Assembly: GCA_021201535.1 (NCBI GenBank)
Contig: JAJQEU010000058.1
Coordinates: 1-32,094 of the forward strand
DNA from: Clostridiales bacterium
GTDB lineage: Bacteria; Bacillota; Clostridia; Lachnospirales; Lachnospiraceae
Direction: 5' to 3'
Length of the DNA stretch: 32,094 bases
The first letter of the stretch is position 1. Every line of letters begins with the position of its first letter. The notes beneath the pieces were generated by a model. That model searched no databases. It saw nothing but the letters and a program-made list of their open reading frames with translations, and was not told the DNA's origin. Shown piece after piece: positions 17,765 through 24,604 of this stretch. Made by a program: the position numbers and the translations under genes.

Positions 17765-18040
17765 ATGGACAACGGCGACAAAAAACTGGCGATGTCAAAA
17801 TCGGGGCATGACAAAGGGAAATATTATGTCATCCTGAAAGAGGACGGAGATTCTGTTTATCTGGCGGACGGCGTCTGCCGTACCTTACAAAAACCGAAAC
17901 GAAAAAATCAAAAACATATTCAGGTGATCCGGAATATTCCGGAGGATGTCTCAGAACTGTTATCAGGGAAGACGCCGGGAGATCTGGAAATAAAACGTGC
18001 GTTGAAGCTTTATGTGAATAGAGGAAATCAGGAGAAATAA
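17765..18040 (+). CDS. KOW-domain RNA-binding protein (L14e-like, YbzG type)
   Basis: This 91-residue basic protein lies between map and infA, exactly where Bacillus subtilis has ybzG. Residues about 8-45 ([27 protein letters not shown]) look like a KOW/L14e-type beta barrel, followed by a basic stretch [13 protein letters not shown] that could bind rRNA. The C-terminal third ([16 protein letters not shown]) is helical. The function is not established; a ribosome assembly or translation role is inferred from context. Its stop lies one base before the infA ATG, so the two are coupled. Confidence 0.8.
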   Translation: MDNGDKKLAMSKSGHDKGKYYVILKEDGDSVYLADGVCRTLQKPKRKNQKHIQVIRNIPEDVSELLSGKTPGDLEIKRALKLYVNRGNQEK

Positions 18041-18041
18041 T

Positions 18042-18260
18042 ATGTCAAAGGCAGATGTAATTGAAGTAGAAGGCGTAGTGGTCGAAAAACTTCCGAATGC
18101 ATTTTTTAAAGTGGAACTGGAGAACGGCCACCAGATCATGGCAACGATCAGCGGGAAGCTGCGTATGAATTTTATCCGTATTTTACCCGGTGATAAGGTG
18201 ACGCTGGAACTCTCCCCCTATGATCTGACAAAAGGTCGGATTATCTGGAGAGATAAATAG
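18042..18260 (+). CDS. infA: Translation initiation factor IF-1
   Basis: The 72-residue OB-fold factor blocks the A site during initiation. It matches the family throughout: [63 protein letters not shown]. The ribosome binding site CAGGAGAAA lies in the end of the preceding gene. A 198-bp gap with a new promoter follows. Confidence 0.98.
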   Translation: MSKADVIEVEGVVVEKLPNAFFKVELENGHQIMATISGKLRMNFIRILPGDKVTLELSPYDLTKGRIIWRDK

Positions 18261-18302
18261 CAGAAAAGCAGTCATAAAAATTGTCCTGAAAACAAAAAAG
18301 GC

Positions 18303-18331
18303 TTGCAATAGAAGAAACTCCGTGTTATAAT
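18303..18331 (+). promoter_or_regulatory. Internal promoter upstream of rpmJ and the alpha operon
   Basis: TTGCAA (18303-18308) and TATAAT (18326-18331) are 17 bp apart, with AAAACAAAAAA just upstream. The layout copies the rpsJ promoter, including the same -35 and the A-run. Start of transcription is near 18336-18337, giving a leader of about 120 nt for rpmJ. Confidence 0.85.
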
Positions 18332-18357
18332 TTTGAGCGACGCTTTGAGAAACCAAG

Positions 18358-18390
18358 GGGAAATTGCGCATATTTGCAGAATTTCCACCG
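18358..18390 (+). promoter_or_regulatory. rpmJ leader stem-loop
   Basis: Within the leader that follows the internal promoter, GGAAATT and AATTTCC form a 7-bp stem around a 14-base loop rich in GC dinucleotides. No T-run follows. A role in rpmJ control is possible but not shown. Confidence 0.35.
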
Positions 18391-18458
18391 GGCACAATTC
18401 AGAAAGCCGAAAGCTCTGAACATGGAGTTTTTTATGTTGGCGGAAAGGAGGATTTACT

Positions 18459-18572
18459 GTGAAAGTAAGAGCATCAGTTAAACCAATGTGCGAAAAGTGC
18501 AAAGTAATCAAGCGAAAGGGTCGGGTTATGATTATCTGTGAAAACCCGAAACACAAACAGAGACAGGGTTAA
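18459..18572 (+). CDS. rpmJ: 50S ribosomal protein L36 (zinc form)
   Basis: This 37-residue protein reads [20 protein letters not shown] and so on to HKQRQG. The zinc ligands are C11, C14, C27 and H32. The start is GTG, with GGAAAGGAGG seven bases upstream; MKVRxSVK is the invariant family start. It is flanked by long non-coding stretches on both sides (198 and 325 bp), so it is an isolated small gene under its own promoter within the superoperon. Confidence 0.96.
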   Translation: MKVRASVKPMCEKCKVIKRKGRVMIICENPKHKQRQG

Positions 18573-18602
18573 TTATCATGCGACCGCAGTTTTCTATGAA
18601 TC

Positions 18603-18862
18603 ATGTCCTTTGTCGCCTTCGTTCAGGGGGGGTGGATCAGGGATGGCATCTGCGGATAGATGATGAGAGCAGGTTGGACTGCATAATCCGTTTCTCCCCG
18701 GATGACTCTGCCACAGAGCACCGATTTGAAACAGGATCTGTTTGAATCAGAAGGGCGGCAGCGTGCCTGAGACCTTTTTCGTGTGCGGCTGCAGCAGGGA
18801 TCCCTCAAACTCTGCTGTTCACGGAACGGGTGAAATCGCTGTGTGCAACGACGAAAGGACAT
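18603..18862 (+). promoter_or_regulatory. Structured rpsM (alpha operon) leader RNA, putative S4 target
   Basis: The 325-bp gap between rpmJ and rpsM has no gene. A long-range helix closes almost all of it: ATGTCCTTT-GTCG (18603-18615) pairs with CGAC-g-AAAGGACAT (18849-18862), 13 bp with one bulge. Inside are CTCTG-CCA-CAGAG (18706-18718), AAACAG-GAT-CTGTTT (18729-18743), a CAGCAG/CTGCTG stem (about 18790-18817) and TTCAC/GTGAA (18818-18834). The closing helix ends about 20 bases before the TGGAGGTG ribosome binding site of rpsM. In E. coli the alpha operon is repressed by S4 through a leader pseudoknot just before rpsM. Here rpsD is also in this operon, so S4 is the first candidate. I see no match to the E. 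coli structure. Confidence 0.65.
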
Positions 18863-18897
18863 TGTCCGGTAAAATCAGTATGGAGGTGTAAACACAC

Positions 18898-19269
18898 ATG
18901 GCTCGAATCGCAGGTGTAGATTTACCAAGAGAAAAACGTGTAGAGATCGGTTTGACTTATATTTACGGCATCGGTGTTTCAACATCAAGACGTCTGCTTG
19001 CTGCCGCGAATGTCAATCCCGATACCCGCTGCAAGGACCTGACCGGAGAAGAGGTCAAGGCGCTCAGCGACGCCATTGAATCAGAAGGAGTCATCGTAGA
19101 AGGCGAACTCCGCAGAACGGTTGCGATGGACATCAAGAGACTTCAGGAGATCGGGTGTTATCGCGGCATCCGTCACAGAAAGGGTCTTCCGGTCCGTGGT
19201 CAGAATACAAAGACCAATGCGAGAACCAGAAAGGGTCCGAGGAAGACAGTAGCAGGCAAGAAAAAATAA
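18898..19269 (+). CDS. rpsM: 30S ribosomal protein S13
   Basis: The 123-residue 30S-head protein contacts the P-site tRNA through its basic tail. Family marks are [25 protein letters not shown] and [35 protein letters not shown]. It is the first gene of the alpha operon, with TGGAGGTG upstream, and follows the structured leader. Confidence 0.98.
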   Translation: MARIAGVDLPREKRVEIGLTYIYGIGVSTSRRLLAAANVNPDTRCKDLTGEEVKALSDAIESEGVIVEGELRRTVAMDIKRLQEIGCYRGIRHRKGLPVRGQNTKTNARTRKGPRKTVAGKKK

Positions 19270-19293
19270 AGACGAAAGTAGGTTAGTTTAATT

Positions 19294-19689
19294 ATGGCTA
19301 AAAAAGTTGCAAAAAAAGTGACAAAAAAGCGTGTAAAGAAAAACGTTGAACGCGGACAGGCACATATTCAGGCTTCCTTTAATAACACGATCGTGACATT
19401 GACGGATACCCAGGGGAACGCTTTATCGTGGGCAAGTGCCGGTGGTCTTGGATTCAGAGGTTCAAGGAAATCTACTCCCTATGCTGCACAGATGGCGGCT
19501 GAGACTGCTACAAAGGCAGCGCTTATTCACGGCTTAAAGACCGTGGATGTTTTCGTAAAGGGACCCGGTTCCGGAAGAGAAGCGGCGATCCGCGCGCTTT
19601 CCGCAGCAGGTCTCACTGTAACAAGCATCACAGATGTGACGCCGGTGCCGCACAACGGCTGCCGTCCGCCAAAACGCAGAAGAGTCTAA
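19294..19689 (+). CDS. rpsK: 30S ribosomal protein S11
   Basis: S11 lies on the 30S platform at the mRNA exit. The 131 residues include a lysine-rich start, then [47 protein letters not shown] and the C-terminal [19 protein letters not shown]. The upstream region has only a weak AAAGTAGG ribosome binding site. Confidence 0.98.
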   Translation: MAKKVAKKVTKKRVKKNVERGQAHIQASFNNTIVTLTDTQGNALSWASAGGLGFRGSRKSTPYAAQMAAETATKAALIHGLKTVDVFVKGPGSGREAAIRALSAAGLTVTSITDVTPVPHNGCRPPKRRRV

Positions 19690-19707
19690 TCAGGAGGTGA
19701 ATCTATT

Positions 19708-20301
19708 ATGGCAGTAAACAGAGTACCTGTTCTTAAAAGATGCAGATCACTTGGCCTGGAGCCGACATATTTAGGAATAGATAAGAAATCAAAAAGACAG
19801 TTAAAGAGAGCAAATCGAAAAGTTTCCGAGTACGGTCTTCAGTTACGGGAGAAGCAGAAGGCAAAGTTCATTTACGGTGTTCTTGAGAAGCCTTTCCACA
19901 ACTACTATGTGAAAGCCGACCGGATGAAGGGCATGACGGGCGACAACCTCATGATCATGCTGGAGTCCAGACTGGACAATGTCATCTTCCGTCTCGGGAT
20001 GGCGAGAACCCGGAAAGAGGCGCGTCAGATCGTGGATCATAAGCATGTGCTTGTGAACGGGAAATGCGTGAACATTCCTTCTTATTTAGTAAAGGCCGGC
20101 GACACGGTCGAGATTCGGGAGAAGTCCAAGGGCTCCCAGAGATACAAGGATATTCTCGAGAAGACGGAGGGACGTATCATACCGGAGTGGCTGGAGTCCG
20201 ACCTTGAGAATCTGAAAGGCGTCGTAAAAGAGCTGCCGACCAGAGAGATGATCGATGTTCCTGTGGACGAGATGCTGATTGTCGAGTTGTATTCCAAATA
20301 A
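19708..20301 (+). CDS. rpsD: 30S ribosomal protein S4
   Basis: S4 nucleates 30S assembly, guards the mRNA entry and is a known autorepressor. The 197-residue protein has the S4 RNA-binding domain at about 88-150 ([35 protein letters not shown]). It is the zinc-free form, as only C12 is present near the N-terminus. B. subtilis keeps rpsD alone with its own leader; here it is inside the alpha operon as in E. coli. That makes control through the rpsM leader plausible. Confidence 0.98.
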   Translation: MAVNRVPVLKRCRSLGLEPTYLGIDKKSKRQLKRANRKVSEYGLQLREKQKAKFIYGVLEKPFHNYYVKADRMKGMTGDNLMIMLESRLDNVIFRLGMARTRKEARQIVDHKHVLVNGKCVNIPSYLVKAGDTVEIREKSKGSQRYKDILEKTEGRIIPEWLESDLENLKGVVKELPTREMIDVPVDEMLIVELYSK

Positions 20302-20344
20302 TTGATGTAAGCGGTATCACTATAATTAGAAGGAGGACTACTGC

Positions 20345-21304
20345 GTGTTCGATTTTGAAAAACCCAGAATTGAGATTGCTGAAATTTCAGAAGACAAGAA
20401 GTACGGCAGATTTGTTGTAGAACCGCTCGAAAGAGGATATGGCACTACACTTGGCAATTCCCTGAGAAGAATTATGCTCTCGTCCCTGCCCGGTGCAGCG
20501 GTCAGTCAGGTTAAGATCGACGGTGTCCTGCATGAGTTCAGTTCCATCCCCGGTGTGAAGGAGGATGTGACAGAGATCATCATGAACATCAAGAATTTAG
20601 CATTAAAGAATACCAGTCCGACAAATGAGTCAAAAGTTGCTTACATCGAATTTGAAGGAGAAGGAGATGTGACCGCGGCGGATATTGAGGTGGATCCGGA
20701 TGTTCAGATCATGAACCCGGAGCTTGAGATCGCGCATCTGAACGGCGGTACAGATTCCAGGCTGTACATGGAGCTCACCATCACAAAGGGGCGCGGTTAT
20801 GTCAGTTCAGAGAAGAATAAGACGGAAGATACCCCGATCGGCGTGATTGCGGTTGATTCCATTTACACCCCGGTGGAGCGCGTGAATCTCTCTGTGGAGA
20901 ATACACGTGTGGGGCAGATCACGGATTATGATAAGCTCACACTGGATGTTTTTACAAACGGGACGTTAGAGCCGGATGAGGCTGTCAGTCTTGCTGCGAA
21001 GGTTCTGAGTGAGCATCTGAGCCTCTTCATCGACCTCTCGGAGAATGCGAAGACCGCTGAAGTGATGATAGAGAAGGAAGACAATGCCAAAGAGAAGGTT
21101 CTGGAGATGAATATCGATGAACTGGAGTTGTCTGTGCGCTCCTATAACTGCCTGAAGCGGGCGGGCATCAACACCGTGGAGGAACTGACGAACCGTACAC
21201 CGGAGGATATGATGAAGGTGCGTAATCTGGGGCGCAAGTCCCTGGAAGAGGTTCTTGCGAAGTTAAAAGAGCTGGGACTGCAGCTGAATCAGGGTGAAGA
21301 GTAA
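20345..21304 (+). CDS. rpoA: DNA-directed RNA polymerase subunit alpha
   Basis: The 319-residue subunit has a complete N-terminal dimerisation domain ([35 protein letters not shown], about 27-61) and, after a linker, the C-terminal domain ([49 protein letters not shown], about 258-306) that binds UP elements and activators. The start codon is GTG, behind AGAAGGAGGA. A 43-bp gap precedes it and a 278-bp structured gap follows. Confidence 0.98.
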   Translation: MFDFEKPRIEIAEISEDKKYGRFVVEPLERGYGTTLGNSLRRIMLSSLPGAAVSQVKIDGVLHEFSSIPGVKEDVTEIIMNIKNLALKNTSPTNESKVAYIEFEGEGDVTAADIEVDPDVQIMNPELEIAHLNGGTDSRLYMELTITKGRGYVSSEKNKTEDTPIGVIAVDSIYTPVERVNLSVENTRVGQITDYDKLTLDVFTNGTLEPDEAVSLAAKVLSEHLSLFIDLSENAKTAEVMIEKEDNAKEKVLEMNIDELELSVRSYNCLKRAGINTVEELTNRTPEDMMKVRNLGRKSLEEVLAKLKELGLQLNQGEE

Positions 21305-21307
21305 GGC

Positions 21308-21557
21308 TGATCCTGCTGATTGCATTGCCGCAGAGAGCAGCGTGTGACACAGGACAGGATCATGTCAGTTTCGGCAGGGCATATAGGTCCGATGAGCGAT
21401 GCCCGGTCGGGCGACCGGTATCTGATTCGCTGTATTAGCAGCGTATGGGATGTGTGACACAGGATACCGGCTCATGATGAAATCAGATCAGTGGAGGAAT
21501 ACCGCACAAAACAGGGTGCGGGCATCTGACGGATAAGACCGCAGGCGCTGTCAGATG
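21308..21557 (+). promoter_or_regulatory. Structured rplQ leader RNA with a duplicated module
   Basis: Module 1 is closed by TGATCCTG (21308-21315) with CAGGATCA (21355-21362). Module 2 is closed by CCGGTATC (21415-21422) with GATACCGG (21463-21470). In both, a GCTG...CAGC hairpin is followed by the identical 13-mer GTGTGACACAGGA (21342-21354 and 21452-21464) right at the 3' closing strand. Between them lie GGGCAT/ATGCCC (21377-21404) and an overlapping CCGGTC-GGGC-GACCGG (21403-21418), which also competes with module 2. After module 2 come CCGCAC/GTGCGG (21502-21521) and CATCTGAC/GTCAGATG (21523-21557), then the CGGAGG ribosome binding site of rplQ. A protein or ligand binding two equal sites is suggested. 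Confidence 0.7.
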
Positions 21558-21582
21558 TACCACAAAAACGGAGGATTATAAA

Positions 21583-22107
21583 ATGGCAAAATATCGTAAG
21601 TTAGGCAGAACATCAGACCAGAGAAAAGCGCTGCTGCGCAATCAGGTGACGGCGCTGCTGTATCACGGCAGGATCGTTACGACGGAGGCCAGAGCGAAGG
21701 AGGTCCGCAAGCTTGCGGAGAAGATGATTGCGCTGGCGATCAAAGAGGCTGACAACTATGAGGAGGTAACCGTTAAGGCAAAGGTTGCCCGCAAGGACAA
21801 GGACGGAAAGAGAGTCAAGGAAGTGGTAGATGGAAAGAGAGTCACCGTTTACGACGAGGTTGACAAGAAGATCAAAAAAGATCTGCCCTCCCGTCTGCAT
21901 GCCAGAAGACAGATGTTGAAGGTATTTTATCCGGTTGTTGAGAAAGGCGCTAAGAAAAGAGAGACGAAGAAAGTGGATCTGCCGGATAAATTATTTACGG
22001 AGATCGCGCCGAAGTATAAAAACCGCCAGGGCGGTTATACCAGAATCGTAAAGATCGGACCGCGCAAGGGCGATGCGGCGATGGAGGTTGTACTCGAGCT
22101 GGTGTAA
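21583..22107 (+). CDS. rplQ: 50S ribosomal protein L17, long form with internal insertion
   Basis: L17 binds near the tunnel exit. At 174 residues it is about 50 longer than the usual 115-125. The family parts are intact: [49 protein letters not shown] (1-49), [11 protein letters not shown] (105-115) and [32 protein letters not shown] (143-174). The extra part, about 52-103, is a charged lysine- and valine-rich stretch ([30 protein letters not shown]) replacing the short turn normally found there. It is the last gene of the superoperon. Confidence 0.97.
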   Translation: MAKYRKLGRTSDQRKALLRNQVTALLYHGRIVTTEARAKEVRKLAEKMIALAIKEADNYEEVTVKAKVARKDKDGKRVKEVVDGKRVTVYDEVDKKIKKDLPSRLHARRQMLKVFYPVVEKGAKKRETKKVDLPDKLFTEIAPKYKNRQGGYTRIVKIGPRKGDAAMEVVLELV

Positions 22108-22112
22108 TGGCG

Positions 22113-22158
22113 GCAAACGAGGCGGATATACGGTTTGCATAAAATGTTTGCGCATTTT
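22113..22158 (+). other. Two stem-loops just after rplQ
   Basis: GCAAAC/GTTTGC (22113-22138) is followed by AAAATG/CATTTT with a TTTGCG loop (from 22141), ending in a T-run. They precede the main terminator and may be a weak first terminator or a 3' stability element. Confidence 0.4.
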
Positions 22159-22199
22159 TGGACAATGCCGTCGAATGTATGTGCATGTAGCAGTAAGGG

Positions 22200-22248
22200 A
22201 CGGACAGAATGTATTGATTTTTTTGTACATTCTGTCCGTTCTTTTATT
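22200..22248 (+). terminator. Intrinsic terminator of the ribosomal superoperon
   Basis: A perfect 14-bp stem, ACGGACAGAATGTA (22200-22213) with TACATTCTGTCCGT (22226-22239), is closed by a T-rich 12-base loop and followed by TCTTTTATTT. Confidence 0.93.
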
Positions 22249-22308
22249 TGACTATGTGAGAATGTGCCGATTAATAACTTTTTGTTATTACAATAAAGGT
22301 TTTATGTA

Positions 22309-22366
22309 TTGGAAATGTGCAAAAAATCAGTGTATTATACAATTGTTCTTGAGAAAGAACAGTATA
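22309..22366 (+). promoter_or_regulatory. Promoter and overlapping dyad upstream of the BlaI-like repressor
   Basis: TTGGAA (22309-22314) and TATTAT (22333-22338) are 18 bp apart. A dyad starts inside the -10 and covers the start point: TATAC (22336-22340), then GTTCTT-GAGA-AAGAAC (22345-22360), then GTATA (22362-22366). BlaI-family repressors bind dyads at their own promoter, so this is a reasonable autoregulation site, although it is not the classical TACA/TGTA box. An AT hairpin TAATAAC/GTTATTA (22272-22290) lies upstream. Confidence 0.5.
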
Positions 22367-22442
22367 TACGAAATATCTCATTTATATAAATACCAAACCT
22401 TCATAAAAACCAAACTCCTGTTTATGCTGCAAGGCATAGACG

Positions 22443-22478
22443 CAAAACTGCCGCATCTTCTCCGGATGCGGCTGTTTT
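22443..22478 (+). terminator. Hairpin in the leader of the BlaI-like gene (attenuator-like)
   Basis: CAAAAC-t-GCCGCATC pairs with GATGCGGC-t-GTTTTG around a 7-base loop; the right arm ends in a T-rich stretch. It lies between the putative promoter and the repressor gene, so it could be an attenuator or the terminator of a short RNA. Confidence 0.55.
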
Positions 22479-22497
22479 GTTGAAAGGAATTCTCAGA

Positions 22498-22590
22498 ATG
22501 CCTGCGACAGGGACATGGGGTATGGGTGGATCACTGAGATCTGTAGAAAGTTCTTTACAAACAGGCCGATTGGGGGTAGTATTACTGTAA
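22498..22590 (+). CDS. Possible 30-residue leader peptide
   Basis: The ATG stands 9 bases after a GAAAGGA site and opens a frame of 30 codons, MPATGTWGMGGSLRSVESSL then QTGRLGVVLL. I do not recognise it. It sits between an attenuator-like hairpin and the repressor gene. The good ribosome binding site is the main argument; a chance frame is quite possible. Confidence 0.3.
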   Translation: MPATGTWGMGGSLRSVESSLQTGRLGVVLL

Positions 22591-22654
22591 AAGCGTCCTT
22601 CATAGACAGAATTAAGGTGCGCTTGCACATAAAAAACAATCAAAAGGGGTATTT

Positions 22655-23038
22655 ATGGGTACAACGAACGAGGAATTGACAAAAGTGGAGATTATGGTCA
22701 TGCAGACAATCTGGGCTTCAGATGAGGAGTTGATGATGGGAATGATTCTGGAGCGGATGAACCGGAAGCTTCCGAAGCCATGGAAGCCGCAGACGATGAC
22801 CAGCTATCTCCAGCGACTGGTAAAAAAAGGCTTTATACGGATGAAGCGGCGGGGACGGAGTTATGTGTATGAAGTTCTGATCCCGGAGGACGAGTTTCGG
22901 CAGATGGAGATGGCGCGTTTTACAGATACATGGGGGCATCAGTCTCCCGCAGGCTTTGTCGCGGCATTTAATAAAGATCATCCACTGACGAAGGAACAGA
23001 AAGAAGAGCTGAGGAATCTGATTAATGATTTTGACTGA
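22655..23038 (+). CDS. BlaI/MecI/CopY-family transcriptional repressor
   Basis: The 127-residue protein has the Penicillinase_R fold: a winged helix at about 8-76 (LTKVEIMVMQTIWASDEELMMGMI, TMTSYLQRLVKKGFIRMKRRGRSYVYE) and a C-terminal dimer helix pair (about 80-127). In S. aureus BlaI is cleaved at an Asn-Phe bond just before the last helix; the equivalent spot here reads GFVAAFNKDHPL, so Phe is kept but Asn is replaced by Ala. The ribosome binding site AAAAGGGG is modest. Its 3' end overlaps the peptidase gene by 14 bases, the usual sensor-repressor pairing. Targets are unknown: no beta-lactamase gene is near. Confidence 0.9.
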   Translation: MGTTNEELTKVEIMVMQTIWASDEELMMGMILERMNRKLPKPWKPQTMTSYLQRLVKKGFIRMKRRGRSYVYEVLIPEDEFRQMEMARFTDTWGHQSPAGFVAAFNKDHPLTKEQKEELRNLINDFD

Positions 23039-24401
23039 TCTGATATTTTTGATCGTATTGACAAACGCGCTGACCGGAGCGCTCTACATGAAGGTCTGGT
23101 CGGCGGTCTTGGGCTGTCTTGAGGAGAAGTCAGATTATATCAGTATATATCGATGGCTCAGGCTGGGATTGCTGTTTTATATCCTGCCGGGTCTGGCCGT
23201 AGTTTTTGCAGGAGGTTTTCGTGCGCTGGCTGCCGGAATGGGGCAGTCGGAGATATTCTCCCCTATGAAGATTGCGGTGTTTTTGATTTTTGCGGCGGCG
23301 CTGCTCTGGATAGCCGGCGCAGCGGTCAGTGTCTGCCGCTATATTCGGGAAATCCGGACTTTCTGCAGGATCTGCGAACACAATGTGGAGATCGAAGATA
23401 AATGGATGCAGGAGTATTTTGTCGACATATGCAAACGGCAGGATGTCTATAAATCAGTGTCTGTCTATGAAAATACTGAGATTACGGTTCCGGTTATCTT
23501 TGGTATATTCCGGCGTCAGATACTTCTGCCTTCGGATGGTATTGAGGCTCAGGATATACGGATGATTCTGGAGCACGAGATCGTTCATGTCAAACACCAT
23601 GATCTTCTCGCTGAACGGCTGGCGGCGATCATAAGCCTGATCTGCTGGTTTCAGCAGCAGCCGAAGCGGATGCTTGCGGCAATGGAGGACTGGAGCGAGA
23701 CCATGTGTGATATCTCCGTATGCGCGAGCGATGTTTCCGTCTGGTCGCCCAGACAGTATTTTGATCTGGTGGTGCGCTGTGCCGGGGAAGCGAAAGGGTC
23801 GGAGTACGGGACAGTGATGGCACTTGGCGGCGGAGAATCCTCCGCCATCCGAACGAGGATCCTGCGTATGAAAAGATTTACCCGATACAGACCTGCCGGT
23901 TGTGAAGCGGGATTTCTGCCACGGAGGAGATCTTCTGTTCTGGCTCTCGGGCTCGCGGTCTGCGCGGCATTTCTCATCTGGCAGGCGGGGCGGCAGGCAG
24001 TGATACAGGTGACGACCGACCACCTTGTCTCTCATACGGCGCTCTGGTCAGGCGTGAGGGCTGATGACCATATGCAGCTGAGGGGCAGTCGTCATCTATG
24101 GGCAGGCAGCTCCGGGTACCGGTTGGTATATCTGAAAGAAAAGGGTCAGATCCGGATTGCGTTTGAGGCGTCTGCGATCCGCCCGACCCTGGTCGGCAGT
24201 ATGGATGAGGACATGGATATGGGCGTATTCGGAAGTGTATATATCTATCGGCTGTTTGAAGAACCGCAAACCGGCGTTCCAGCCACTCTGGGCGACGGAT
24301 CCGTGGATTATGTGGTGCAGGATGCCGGTTGGTATGTCGTGAGATGGGATAACGCCCTGACAGATACAGGGGTTACAGTTGACTACGTGATTACAAGATA
24401 A
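23025..24401 (+). CDS. BlaR1/MecR1-like M56 membrane metallopeptidase with atypical sensor domain
   Basis: The 458-residue protein has membrane segments at about 3-22, 46-66, 82-104 and 304-322, and a cytosolic zinc-protease domain with HEIVH at 184-188 (LEHEIVHVKHHDLL) and WSETMCD downstream, as in peptidase family M56. In BlaR1 the part after the last membrane segment is a penicillin-binding sensor of about 250 residues with STxK and SxN motifs. Here only about 135 residues follow, predicted beta-rich (YRLVYLKEKGQIRIAFE, VDYVVQDAGWYVVRWDNA), with no such motifs. It probably senses another envelope signal and cleaves the co-encoded repressor. Overlap with the repressor gene implies coupled translation. 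Confidence 0.85.
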   Translation: MILTDLIFLIVLTNALTGALYMKVWSAVLGCLEEKSDYISIYRWLRLGLLFYILPGLAVVFAGGFRALAAGMGQSEIFSPMKIAVFLIFAAALLWIAGAAVSVCRYIREIRTFCRICEHNVEIEDKWMQEYFVDICKRQDVYKSVSVYENTEITVPVIFGIFRRQILLPSDGIEAQDIRMILEHEIVHVKHHDLLAERLAAIISLICWFQQQPKRMLAAMEDWSETMCDISVCASDVSVWSPRQYFDLVVRCAGEAKGSEYGTVMALGGGESSAIRTRILRMKRFTRYRPAGCEAGFLPRRRSSVLALGLAVCAAFLIWQAGRQAVIQVTTDHLVSHTALWSGVRADDHMQLRGSRHLWAGSSGYRLVYLKEKGQIRIAFEASAIRPTLVGSMDEDMDMGVFGSVYIYRLFEEPQTGVPATLGDGSVDYVVQDAGWYVVRWDNALTDTGVTVDYVITR

Positions 24402-24416
24402 TTATAGATCAGGAGG

Positions 24417-24450
24417 CGGTGCCGGATGAAACTCCGGCATCGTTTTTTTT
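24417..24450 (+). terminator. Terminator of the repressor-peptidase operon
   Basis: GTGCCGGA / TCCGGCAT form an 8-bp stem including one G-T pair, with a 6-base loop, followed by CG and eight T. Confidence 0.92.
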
Positions 24451-24500
24451 CGCCCTGATGAAAAACTGAAATAACTAATTGTAAAATGTGCATAAGCAGT

Positions 24501-24537
24501 TTGACAATAGATACTTGTCATACCTAAATAAATAGGT
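24501..24537 (+). promoter_or_regulatory. Promoter and dyad operators of the iron-type ABC operon
   Basis: TTGACA (24501-24506) and TAAATA (24525-24530) are 18 bp apart. Two inverted repeats cover the promoter. TGACAA-n7-TTGTCA (24502-24520) spans 19 bp, the size of a Fur-family box, and overlaps the -35. ACCTA-n6-TAGGT (24522-24537) covers the -10. Metal control by a Fur-like or DtxR-like repressor is a fair inference for this type of importer, but neither dyad is a perfect consensus box. Confidence 0.6.
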
Positions 24538-24604
24538 TAGTATAAAGCGGTAACAATGACAGGCTCGATGGCATCGGGCAGATACAGACAGGCGGATTGT
24601 GAAG

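Noticed and set aside
22113-22158. L17 downstream element RNA
   Set aside because: Two hairpins do follow rplQ, but the described element comes from lactic acid bacteria and Listeria, and I cannot match its structure here.
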